Source of the DNA: Undibacterium umbellatum
GTDB lineage: Bacteria; Pseudomonadota; Gammaproteobacteria; Burkholderiales; Burkholderiaceae_D
Assembly: GCF_014284125.1 (NCBI RefSeq)
Contig: NZ_JACOFX010000030.1
Coordinates: 1-40,628, forward strand
Length of the DNA stretch: 40,628 nucleotides
Reading direction: 5' to 3'
Positions within the stretch are counted from its first letter, which is position 1. Each line of letters begins with the position of its first letter. Shown in pieces: positions 33,205-40,628 of this stretch. Under the pieces are notes generated by a model. The model did not search any database and was not told the DNA's origin. It was given only the letters and a program-made list of their open reading frames with translations. The position numbers were made by a program, and so were the translations under genes.

Positions 33205-33634
33205 AGCAGTCTGCCATGCTAAGCGAGCCTGATACGGTACGCGCGCCAGCATTGTTGATCGTAAAAGTCCCGCAGGCATCTCCAGCCATCTTGTTGACTG
33301 GAACAGCCTGGATCGTATAGGTTACCGCCGTGGTCGGTGCAGAAAAACTAATGTTGTAGTCTACATTACCCCCTGTTGCTCCGGCGGGACTAACCAGAAT
33401 TGGCAACGCGACGTTCGTCCCTCCTTTATCGCGATCGTATCTTTCATTAATTGACAGAAAAGCTTCCATAAACTGCACATTCTCCGTCAGTTTGGCCTTT
33501 GCATCATTACGACGCCCCTTCCTCACATTATCAAGGTAGGACGGCACGACAATTGCTGCCAATATACCCATTATGGCAACAACAATCATGAGTTCTATCA
33601 GGGTAAAACCCTTTTCACGTTTACGTAGCAACAC
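33194..33634 (-). CDS. pilE: Type IV pilin-like minor pilin PilE
   Basis: A 146-residue pilin of the minor pilin operon. The prepilin signal is short and basic (MLLRKREKG) with cleavage before FTLIELMIVVAIMGILAA, whose Glu5 is required for assembly. Two cysteines near the C-terminus (in DACGTF and ADCWYK) form the usual D-region disulfide. It starts with GTG, supported by an AGAGGTG site about 6 bases upstream. It is the last gene of the fimT-pilVWXY1E series, where PilE helps start pilus assembly at the tip complex. Confidence 0.88.
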   Translation of the reverse strand: MLLRKREKGFTLIELMIVVAIMGILAAIVVPSYLDNVRKGRRNDAKAKLTENVQFMEAFLSINERYDRDKGGTNVALPILVSPAGATGGNVDYNISFSAPTTAVTYTIQAVPVNKMAGDACGTFTINNAGARTVSGSLSMADCWYK

Positions 33635-33667
33635 TTAACACCTCTACTTAATTATCTGTTGGACTTC

Positions 33668-36600
33668 TTAATCTGTGCGCAGCAATTGTTTCCAAACACG
33701 GGTCGCTGGATTCGCGCCTTGAGAAATATCCATTTTAGTCGGTTTAGGTCCATTCACATCAGTAGATCCCGATGATGGTGGTTGATAGATAATCGACTTA
33801 TTCCCTTTTTGCAAAATCGTAGTACCGAAGGTCAAGGTACCTTGTTTGCCTGCGATCAATGTATCGGACGAATCTACTTTACCGTCGCCAGTTGTATCGA
33901 ATACCGGGTAAGGAAAAATACCACCCGTCAACGCACGCAAGATAAATGTCGTTGATTTTCCGTCAGAGGAGCAAGTATCTGTCGCACCAGCAGGAATAAT
34001 AGACGTAAAGATGACTTCATCATAATACACTTGTGGGTCTATCGTAATGCGCTCACCAGTAGAAAGGACGGTATCAAGATCTAAATACCAGCCGCGTTTC
34101 ACAGCATAATCCACCGTCTTATTATCAACAGTATAACTGTTACCAGACGCAGTCAACGTTTGCTTTTGCAGTGCTGACGGACCTCCAGTAATGGCACTCG
34201 CTGTAACATTTGCAACACCGGTATTGTCCCATACTCCGTACATGGATTGAACATCCGTATTCAAGGCATCGTCGGTCTCGTACACCTTGCCGGTTCCAAA
34301 CAGTACCATTACTCCGCCTTTGGGATGAAAAGTAAGGTCTGGTTGCGCAGTAATTGGCTGCTGTTTGCTTGAGCGCACTGCCTTGAACAAAGGTACCCCA
34401 GAGAAGGCAACAGATGCCCCACTATTACTTGTACTGAATTTCCACAGATTACCCTGGATGTCGCCAGCATAAATCGCCTTAATGGTCGAGTCTACGTTGA
34501 ACAGCAAGGTTGGTGAAGACAAGCCATTTGGAGCTCCCGCACTACCTACACCAGTATCAATTTTAGTGACTTGCCCATCTTTTAGCCGGATCAAAAACAA
34601 GACTGCACGCTTGTTTGCACTCTCGTAGCCATTTCCCAGTACTGCAACCCAGTCACCGTTGGGCATACGGCCTATTTTTGCATTGCCTATGGTATATCCA
34701 AGATCAGGTTGGTCTGCTGAGGTGACTTCCCATAAAACCTTGCTTTGATCAAAGCCTGTCGGATTCGTCACATCAAGTGCAAACACAGAGCGACCACCCG
34801 CACCAGTCGTTCCTACCAGTGCAGTCTTCCAGCCTGAATTCCAGTAATCACCCAATGTAGGCGTACCATCCACATAAAATTTATGCCCGTAAGTCGTTCT
34901 GGAAAGTTGTGGCAACGTGCTCATAATGCCTTTAGGCACATAAGCAAATTTCTCGGCACCGGTCGCACCATCAAGTGCATGCAACATACCATCATTGCCA
35001 CCAATGTAGACCATAGGGGCACGTCCAGCCTTGGATGTCAGGAAATCATTATACGAATTTGCTTTTTCGGGAGCAGTCGCTGGCAAGAAATTGTAACCAT
35101 CATTATTGCCTTCTTTAAGGTACTGCGGTGCTGAGTTTACAAAATCACCAAATGCCTGGGTACGTGGCCGCAATATCGCAAGGTCAGGGCCGCCTTTTAT
35201 ATAGTCCACAATATTGGCTCCCGTGACAGAGTTGGCAGGAGTATAAGTGGCCGCTTCAGTTGTAAAATAAGCCTGATCAGTTGGGGTCAGATTCGCCAGT
35301 TCAAATTTTCGCCCTTTTGTCGCTGCATCAACATAGGTGTACACCTGGTCTTTTCTTGTCGCAAATGCAGGTACGGAGCCAACCCAGCCAGTTGCTGTCA
35401 GGTTGCCGTCTGCGTCCAATGGTCTTTGCACAATCTTGCCAGACCAGTCAGACGTACGGTAGCTGGAAGTATATAAACTAGTGCCGCTACCGACTGTATT
35501 GCTGGATGTACCGACCGCAGCAGCATCACCTACGCGCTCAGAAATCGTATTCAATGACGATTCAAGCGCAGCAGAAAACTCTGTAGGATTGGATGCACTA
35601 AAGAATTTGCCGCGTGAATTTACAGCAGCGTGCCACAGATCATCAATTTGATTTGATGCGCCATTTGGCCACAGCTTGGTTCCAGCAGTTAATGCAGGCA
35701 AATCGCCAGGGTAATTCAAATTACCGGCTACTCCGAGGCCGACTGTAAAATGCACCAAATGCTGCCAGAAAGCTGGATCGGCACCAGAGACTGGAACATT
35801 TTTCTTTTCAGGCCCCCAGTCCTCGCGCAAATCACGCGACCAATAGTAAAACGCGATATCTGCCAGTGTATTATCAAAGGTATCTGCGTATGGTCCGACT
35901 GGATTCGCCGGATTGTAGGTAAAAGTTGATGCATTTGGCCCTGTGATAGTGGGACCAGCCGTGCCATCGTAATTGAGAGTGCGACCACCGCCAGCGGCAG
36001 CATCATTCCAATAGCCATCCGTCATCAAAATATTATAGTTCTGGCGGCATGTCAGTTGTGTCGTGGTTGCACCAACGCCATATTGTGTTTGCCATGGGCC
36101 TGTGGCGGTCCGATTCCTGAAATACTGCCCTACTTCATCAACCGCCTTGCGCAAAGGTGTGCTTGACGCAGGCATTCTATGCTTGTACAGGGTGTTCAAG
36201 AAGGCGGTTTTGTTGGGATCACTAAAATCGTCGGAAATCCTGCTAATCACAGTGCCAGCGGTATTGATCGTACCAAAGCCTACCCGCAAGGTTGCACTTT
36301 GCTTGGAGAATGCCTGCCCTGTGCCAGCACGCGCTGCAAGAATACGTGAGCGGTAGTATTGAAACCAGTTAGCAAAATTTTGCTGTTCTTGCGCAATGGT
36401 ACAAGAGCTGCCTGGGCAATCTGTACGCGTAGCAGCTTTGGCTGGCAAGCTTGTGCCAGTCTTGATTTCAACCCTGGTATAGCAAGACAAGGTACTCTTG
36501 TTGCAGCTACCGCCCGGGTTATAAATGTAGTACAAAGCTGGAAATATGGTACGGCCCGCAGTATCATAAGCAGTTGCCGCATTATTCAGCCATGCTACAT

Positions 36601-37165
36601 AGCCATCGGCAAAGGTTTGATTCTGCGTCAAATTCATCACAGTGGTATTCGTACCACCGTCAGGAGCAACGGGATTCAATAGGGCAGCCTGGGGGTTGGC
36701 GGGTGCCATTAGACCACCTGTAGGGCTCGCCCAAGGCTGATACAAAACCTTGGGGTCATAATACGCTTTATTGACATCCGACGAGCGCCAGCGCGCTACT
36801 GTAATATTGTGATTAAAACCAACAACCACACGATTCTGCAGAGCGTAGTCACCAGCAATATTATAAATATTCGCAGGCCTTGGGAACATACTGGTAACCC
36901 AGCAACCGCCAGCATTAGTGCAGTAATTACTATACCCAGTGCCACTTGCGTCATTATTGCCAGTTCTTGCGATATTGTCGGGCAACATCTCAAACATCAT
37001 GGAGCCAGAATCATCCAGCGTGTAAAAAATATTTGGTGGCACATTAGGCTTCACCAGTGGAGGCATTTGTGAAATGCCTGCATGTGCGTAAGCAGACCAG
37101 CCAAACTGTGCAGCCAGTGCACAGATCAAATAGTAGCTGATTGGTTTTCTTAAATTATTCGTCAT
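33668..37165 (-). CDS. pilY1: PilY1/PilC-type pilus tip adhesin
   Basis: A 1165-residue pilus tip adhesin and assembly factor. A signal peptide ends near YAHAG. A von Willebrand A-like N-terminal region has the metal site DDSGSM (about residue 52-57). The C-terminal beta-propeller (about 680-1130) has the calcium loop DTTGDGKVDSSD near residue 1100, which in Pseudomonas and Neisseria relatives controls pilus extension and retraction. Cysteines in the N-terminal half are numerous. Between pilX and pilE it occupies the standard position. Ligand specificity cannot be told from the sequence. Confidence 0.92.
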   Translation of the reverse strand: MTNNLRKPISYYLICALAAQFGWSAYAHAGISQMPPLVKPNVPPNIFYTLDDSGSMMFEMLPDNIARTGNNDASGTGYSNYCTNAGGCWVTSMFPRPANIYNIAGDYALQNRVVVGFNHNITVARWRSSDVNKAYYDPKVLYQPWASPTGGLMAPANPQAALLNPVAPDGGTNTTVMNLTQNQTFADGYVAWLNNAATAYDTAGRTIFPALYYIYNPGGSCNKSTLSCYTRVEIKTGTSLPAKAATRTDCPGSSCTIAQEQQNFANWFQYYRSRILAARAGTGQAFSKQSATLRVGFGTINTAGTVISRISDDFSDPNKTAFLNTLYKHRMPASSTPLRKAVDEVGQYFRNRTATGPWQTQYGVGATTTQLTCRQNYNILMTDGYWNDAAAGGGRTLNYDGTAGPTITGPNASTFTYNPANPVGPYADTFDNTLADIAFYYWSRDLREDWGPEKKNVPVSGADPAFWQHLVHFTVGLGVAGNLNYPGDLPALTAGTKLWPNGASNQIDDLWHAAVNSRGKFFSASNPTEFSAALESSLNTISERVGDAAAVGTSSNTVGSGTSLYTSSYRTSDWSGKIVQRPLDADGNLTATGWVGSVPAFATRKDQVYTYVDAATKGRKFELANLTPTDQAYFTTEAATYTPANSVTGANIVDYIKGGPDLAILRPRTQAFGDFVNSAPQYLKEGNNDGYNFLPATAPEKANSYNDFLTSKAGRAPMVYIGGNDGMLHALDGATGAEKFAYVPKGIMSTLPQLSRTTYGHKFYVDGTPTLGDYWNSGWKTALVGTTGAGGRSVFALDVTNPTGFDQSKVLWEVTSADQPDLGYTIGNAKIGRMPNGDWVAVLGNGYESANKRAVLFLIRLKDGQVTKIDTGVGSAGAPNGLSSPTLLFNVDSTIKAIYAGDIQGNLWKFSTSNSGASVAFSGVPLFKAVRSSKQQPITAQPDLTFHPKGGVMVLFGTGKVYETDDALNTDVQSMYGVWDNTGVANVTASAITGGPSALQKQTLTASGNSYTVDNKTVDYAVKRGWYLDLDTVLSTGERITIDPQVYYDEVIFTSIIPAGATDTCSSDGKSTTFILRALTGGIFPYPVFDTTGDGKVDSSDTLIAGKQGTLTFGTTILQKGNKSIIYQPPSSGSTDVNGPKPTKMDISQGANPATRVWKQLLRTD

Positions 37166-37215
37166 GATGTCCTCTTCAATTTACTTTACCTGCCTTGAGT
37201 AGCGTACAGCGAAAA

Positions 37216-37776
37216 TTACGAGCCACTACCGAGATACCAGATTACTTGCAACCAGACTACTGAATTAGAATTCACTCCCTGAGCTCTTGCAGTAATTACG
37301 TAGGATGATTTCAAATTTGCACTACCCGCATTACTGCCCAGTCCATAGCCATCTTTATTTGGCTTGATCCATTCCTCGATGATGCATTCTGGCTGCTCGG
37401 ACACATACTGCACAGTGTTGGCGGGCAGCTTGAATCCTCGAGTGATCCAGTTACTTCTCGTTCTCCAGAGGTCAGGGAGAAGGAAATCAGGAAATCCGCC
37501 CTGATACAAATTGATGGGTATGCCATGCACTGTTTGAACAGTACCCAAAGGTAATGCTGATCCTCCAGCAAGAGTAAGCTCAAAATCTTTTTGACAGTAA
37601 CGCAAGGCGGTTTCAGCCGTTTGAAAAGCAACGTTCTGTTCCCCCATATTCTTGGCTATATTCTCACCCTGTGTTGCTCTGCGCACAGCAGTCAGGGCCA
37701 GAATCGTCAAAACCAGGAGAAATACCATGGCTGTCAACATGACAAAGCCCTTTTGGGAGTTGTGTAGATTTTTCAT
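37216..37776 (-). CDS. pilX: Minor pilin assembly protein PilX
   Basis: A 186-residue minor pilin with leader MKNLHNSQKG and membrane helix FVMLTAMVFLLVLTILALTA. Position 5 of the mature form is Thr rather than Glu, as usual in PilX-type proteins at the pilus tip. The start overlaps the pilW stop by 4 bases, so translation is coupled. Confidence 0.85.
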   Translation of the reverse strand: MKNLHNSQKGFVMLTAMVFLLVLTILALTAVRRATQGENIAKNMGEQNVAFQTAETALRYCQKDFELTLAGGSALPLGTVQTVHGIPINLYQGGFPDFLLPDLWRTRSNWITRGFKLPANTVQYVSEQPECIIEEWIKPNKDGYGLGSNAGSANLKSSYVITARAQGVNSNSVVWLQVIWYLGSGS

Positions 37777-38729
37777 AATGTTCTTCCAGGAAGGCGGCCA
37801 CGTATGCCAACTACAGTTGAAAACGTTGAATATAGGCGTTTATCCGTCGCAGTAACGACAGAGCCAGAGCAATTTGTATATGTCATGGGTTTTGGTGTCA
37901 GTCCATCATTGCCAGAACGCATTACCATACAGATTTTTGCTGAGATTACACGGCTCCACTTGCTATCCTTATCCGAGGGATCAAGTGGCAGCGGGTATCG
38001 CAACGCTTCATTTGGTTCCGGCACGGTCGGAGACGCCAAATCGACAGCGCTATAAAAACTATTTACTGATTTAGTATAATTGGGGTCATAACCATAGATA
38101 ATTTTCATATCAACTACATTTTCCATGATTGGCCTTCCAGCCTGCAATGGGGCGCCAAGTGGAACACCGCCATTTCCCGCACAATAAAGTTCTCTTTGAT
38201 TTGTTGCAGGATTGCTCGCGATGTAATAACGATTTTCTACTGTAAAATTTTCAGGACCTGACGGTACCATCTGCCCCAAACAATCAGTTGGCGCAGCAAG
38301 TGAAGCTGCAGCCGCATTGGCATTATCAATATCAACCACATAACGGATCAACAGGCTATCAGGGCCCGTAGTGGCTGGATTACAAGCAGCGGGAACGGCA
38401 ACAGGCGAAAGAAAGCCTCCACTACAACCAAAAATTGCATCTCCGAACAGAGCGGTGTCATAAGTAGAAACACCTCCGCCGCTTTCAGCTTGATTTGAAG
38501 TATTTTTCGTTGGTGCTGTATGTGCCATACGCACATGATAGGCAATCATGTTTAAAGCCATCCTGCCGTTCTCTTCCATGACTGATTTGTCATCGAAGAC
38601 TTTATATGTTTTTGAGTTATTGACAAATAGTGAAGTCACGGCCAGCGAAATGATAAGCCCAATTGTCATGGATATCATCAACTCAACCAGGGACCTCCCT
38701 TGGGAATATCTTAAATTAATACCGTTCAC
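37773..38729 (-). CDS. pilW: Minor pilin assembly protein PilW
   Basis: A 318-residue pseudopilin with the PilW type signature RSLVELMISMTIGLIISLAV at the N-terminus, cleaved after Gly in QGRSLVE. The frame is open to 38846, but that overlaps pilV by 100 bases. A GTG at 38729 is chosen: it follows GAGGC 6 bases upstream and leaves an 11-base gap to pilV. It forms part of the tip complex that primes pilus assembly with PilV, PilX and PilY1. Confidence 0.85.
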   Translation of the reverse strand: MNGINLRYSQGRSLVELMISMTIGLIISLAVTSLFVNNSKTYKVFDDKSVMEENGRMALNMIAYHVRMAHTAPTKNTSNQAESGGGVSTYDTALFGDAIFGCSGGFLSPVAVPAACNPATTGPDSLLIRYVVDIDNANAAAASLAAPTDCLGQMVPSGPENFTVENRYYIASNPATNQRELYCAGNGGVPLGAPLQAGRPIMENVVDMKIIYGYDPNYTKSVNSFYSAVDLASPTVPEPNEALRYPLPLDPSDKDSKWSRVISAKICMVMRSGNDGLTPKPMTYTNCSGSVVTATDKRLYSTFSTVVGIRGRLPGRTL

Positions 38730-38740
38730 ATTCGCCTCGC

Positions 38741-39295
38741 TTAAGGTGTAATACTTAATTTTATACAACGCACGCCAGCACCTGGTGAGGGTGGAGTACC
38801 ATTCGGGCATGAAGGGTCGAGCGCCGTATAATTGACTTCCTTCCACATAACATAGATGTCGTAGCCACCATTAGCATTCTGACTGATATTGCCTGCACCA
38901 CCATTCATGCGGGTCCCAAGGTTTCTCAGCCACTCCGCCACGTCCTTATCCGCAACTTCTTTAGGCGTGCAACTGATAGGCACCGCACATGGCGGTACCG
39001 TTGGTAAACTTGCTACAGTCGCGCTATATGCGGTTTGATAACTATAGAAGTTGGGATAAATAATAGTCCCAGCAGGAGTCTTTACCTGAATTGCCATAAA
39101 ATTAGCACGCATGCGGTCTGCGATTTCATATACAGCCTGGCTGGCCTCGGAGCGATAGTTTGAGGCCTTCAAATATTTCAAGGTATTCGCCTGCAAGCTG
39201 GCAACGCCCAAAAGCCCTATCGACAGAATGACCATGGCCACGACGATTTCTACCATCGAGACGCCTTTTTGTTTATAGAAATTAAACTGTTTCAT
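38741..39295 (-). CDS. pilV: Minor pilin assembly protein PilV
   Basis: A 184-residue minor pilin, with leader MKQFNFYKQKG and helix VSMVEIVVAMVILSIGLLGV carrying Glu5. The segment SEASQAVYEIADRMRANF is characteristic of PilV. It is 7 bases downstream of fimT and 11 bases upstream of pilW. Confidence 0.87.
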   Translation of the reverse strand: MKQFNFYKQKGVSMVEIVVAMVILSIGLLGVASLQANTLKYLKASNYRSEASQAVYEIADRMRANFMAIQVKTPAGTIIYPNFYSYQTAYSATVASLPTVPPCAVPISCTPKEVADKDVAEWLRNLGTRMNGGAGNISQNANGGYDIYVMWKEVNYTALDPSCPNGTPPSPGAGVRCIKLSITP

Positions 39296-39302
39296 GACAG
39301 CC

Positions 39303-39899
39303 TCAAGCAGGACAAGGTAAAGTTTTTACAACACTGACTTTTCTTATGGTGGAAAGGCAGACATATCGGTTATAGGTAGGACCTACATAGGAATCCGGTG
39401 GTTTGACATAAAAATACATGGCAGCGCCGGCAATCGTGGTGCCGCCTATGCCTCCAAGGGTAATGGATTGTGCGGCTGGTACGGGAATGATAGAGCCTGC
39501 GGCAACACCCAAAAACAAGGGCGGCTGTACCTTTACAAGGGTGTCGCCGACATCATATTGACCATTGGCATTTCTATCTTGAAAAAGAATCCAGCCACTA
39601 CCCCATCCAGTGTTTGCGGCACCATTGCTGACCACATTGGAACAAGTCGGTGTGGGCGCATCAGGATTCTCACTTTTGCAGATGGTGACCGCACCGCTAA
39701 TTCCAGCCAGTGTTTTTGCATGTGTGATCGCGCCATGCAAAAGAGCTGTATTTGTTGCACTACGATTACTGACGAGAAACGACCTGTAGTTTGGCAAGGC
39801 GATAGCTGTAATGATGCCAACGATGGCTACCACGACTAATAGTTCTAGCAAGGTAAAGCCATGTTGTGAGTGCAGCAGTTTATATTTTTGCATGTTCAT
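39303..39899 (-). CDS. fimT: FimT/GspH-type pseudopilin
   Basis: A 198-residue pseudopilin with leader ending HSQHG and helix FTLLELLVVVAIVGIITAIA with Glu5. The C-terminal domain has the GspH/FimT layout (GWGSGWILFQDRNANGQYD). Relatives bind DNA for uptake or form part of the tip complex. Two starts are possible: ATG 39899, or ATG 39893, which has better spacing (8 bases) from AAAGAG. It is the first gene of the minor pilin operon. Confidence 0.87.
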   Translation of the reverse strand: MNMQKYKLLHSQHGFTLLELLVVVAIVGIITAIALPNYRSFLVSNRSATNTALLHGAITHAKTLAGISGAVTICKSENPDAPTPTCSNVVSNGAANTGWGSGWILFQDRNANGQYDVGDTLVKVQPPLFLGVAAGSIIPVPAAQSITLGGIGGTTIAGAAMYFYVKPPDSYVGPTYNRYVCLSTIRKVSVVKTLPCPA

Positions 39900-39922
39900 A
39901 CTCTTTCGCCTTATGTTTGTAC

Positions 39923-39952
39923 ATCATATATTTGATTGCCTGCATGCATCAA
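39923..39952 (-). promoter_or_regulatory. Candidate promoter of the minor pilin operon
   Basis: On the minus strand TTGATG (39952-39947) and TATGAT (39928-39923) are 18 bases apart, upstream of fimT. The match to sigma-70 is fair. It is the only clear candidate in the upstream region. Confidence 0.45.
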
Positions 39953-40523
39953 TGCTTTCGCGATTAACGGTAAGCTTCTACTGATGAGTGGAAGATATAC
40001 AGCTGTTACCCTACAAAATCATTGTGACCTTGAATGGCAATATAAACAAGTCTGGCATCCTCTTGACCGTGCAGGAGCGATTTGAAGGTTTTACGCTGAA
40101 ATGCCAGCCTCTGCACACAAAGCCCGGGTCGTGCATTAAAGAGCACTATTCAACAAACAATCCTGGTTGCAAGGGAGCTAAGCCCAGCATCCTCTCGCCA
40201 ACAATGGCTGGTGCTATCTAACTGGAGCTCCAGTCTCGTTGGTTGTGATGATCCCGGAGATGTGCAAAGTACACAAGTGGTGCGCGCGGCGCAACCTACT
40301 GCGACAAATCGCTCTCTGCAACATAAAAATAAAGAGTGAAGTGAAGAGCCAAAGACCCGGAGTAACAGCAGAGAAGTTCTCCTGTTTTTGCTGTTCTTGC
40401 TTGTCTCAAAGAATCCCGCATGTCTTCCTCAGTGCGACTCTGTGTTTGGGTGCCTCATTGTTGAGAGGTCTTGACCTTGTTTTTGTTTGTTATTTTTGTT
40501 TTTTTTGTTGCGCGCACAAAAGC
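39953..40523. other. 570-base region with no supported gene
   Basis: No convincing coding region or tRNA is seen; the longest frames are short and lack family features. It contains a 14-base perfect palindrome ACTGGAGCTCCAGT (40221-40234). It also has a hairpin AACAG..GAGAA/TTCTC-CTGTT (40364-40386) followed by TTT, and a T-rich stretch before the rRNA terminator. These are of unknown role. Confidence 0.5.
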
Positions 40524-40553
40524 AAAACCCCCGCTTAACTGAATAAGCGGGGG
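40524..40553 (-). terminator. Rho-independent terminator of the rRNA operon
   Basis: On the minus strand, CCCCCGCTTA pairs with TAAGCGGGGG (40528-40537 and 40544-40553) around a 6-base loop, followed by TTTT. It lies just after the 3' end of the 5S rRNA, where the rrn operon should end. Confidence 0.92.
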
Positions 40554-40567
40554 TATGCGGAATAAAA

Positions 40568-40628
40568 GCCTGACGATAACCTACTTTCACACTGGTTGCA
40601 GCACTATCATTGGCGCGTAATCGTTTCA
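40568..40628 (-). rRNA. rrf: 5S ribosomal RNA, 3' half (partial)
   Basis: Read on the minus strand, TGAAACGATTACGCGCC...ATGATAGTGCTGCAACC...GTGTGAAAGTAGGTTATCGTCAGGC is the 3' half of a betaproteobacterial 5S rRNA, of the Oxalobacteraceae type. The 5' half and the rest of the rRNA operon lie beyond the window's right edge. The exact 3' end is assigned within a few bases. Confidence 0.9.

Noticed and set aside
38730..38846. Upstream ATG for pilW overlapping pilV
   Set aside because: It would add 39 residues ahead of a prepilin leader and overlap pilV; the GTG at 38729 has a ribosome binding site.
39988..40538. Small ORFs or a tRNA beside the rRNA operon
   Set aside because: The ORF peptides have no recognisable features and no cloverleaf could be drawn by eye.

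Overview
The window looks like chromosome from a betaproteobacterium of the Oxalobacteraceae (Undibacterium, Herbaspirillum or Janthinobacterium type). This rests on the 3' half of a betaproteobacterial 5S rRNA at the right edge, a ybgC-tolQ-tolR block, glyA followed by nrdR, and a fimT-pilVWXY1E minor pilin operon. Family names come from reading the proteins; no database search was run.

Left part, 1-9.8 kb: an accessory defence region. The N-terminus of an IS3-type transposase lies at the left edge. A type I restriction-modification operon follows: hsdM, a YhcG/DUF1016 PD-(D/E)xK nuclease, hsdS and hsdR. The first three genes are translationally coupled, and a palindromic repeat is inserted in frame in hsdR. 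Facing the operon are a DUF5655 nuclease-like gene and a small unknown gene.

9.8-14.6 kb: a two-gene DNA repair operon. It encodes a FAN1-type VRR-NUC nuclease and an XPD/DinG-like Fe-S helicase with an N-terminal nuclease-like domain. A perfect CTGT-N8-ACAG LexA box precedes it. A DUF3885 gene faces it.

14.6-19.3 kb: a TetR regulator, an AarF/ABC1 kinase-like protein, two DUF6463-like membrane proteins and a DUF2867 protein, all overlapping or nearly so. The region carries a tandem duplication of about 550 bp. Its junction created a new 60-codon ORF joining the start of the DUF2867 gene to the tail of aarF. A Cys/Gly/Ser-tailed protein of unknown role follows.

19.4-30.9 kb: cell-envelope genes. 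A periplasmic M16 zinc protease on the + strand converges on a minus-strand series ybgC, tolQ, tolR, tamA, tamB. TamAB sits where tolA-tolB-pal would normally follow tolR. A YdfG-type dehydrogenase lies upstream on the same strand.

30.9-33.2 kb: glyA behind a ZTP (pfl) riboswitch with a visible promoter and a candidate switching hairpin, then a terminator and nrdR.

33.2-40.6 kb: the minus-strand type IV pilus minor pilin operon, about 600 bp without a gene, then the terminator and 3' half of a 5S rRNA gene on the minus strand.

The strongest candidates for something new are the duplicated TetR/AarF/DUF6463/DUF2867 locus with its fusion ORF, the tolQR-tamAB linkage, and the SOS-box-controlled nuclease-helicase pair.
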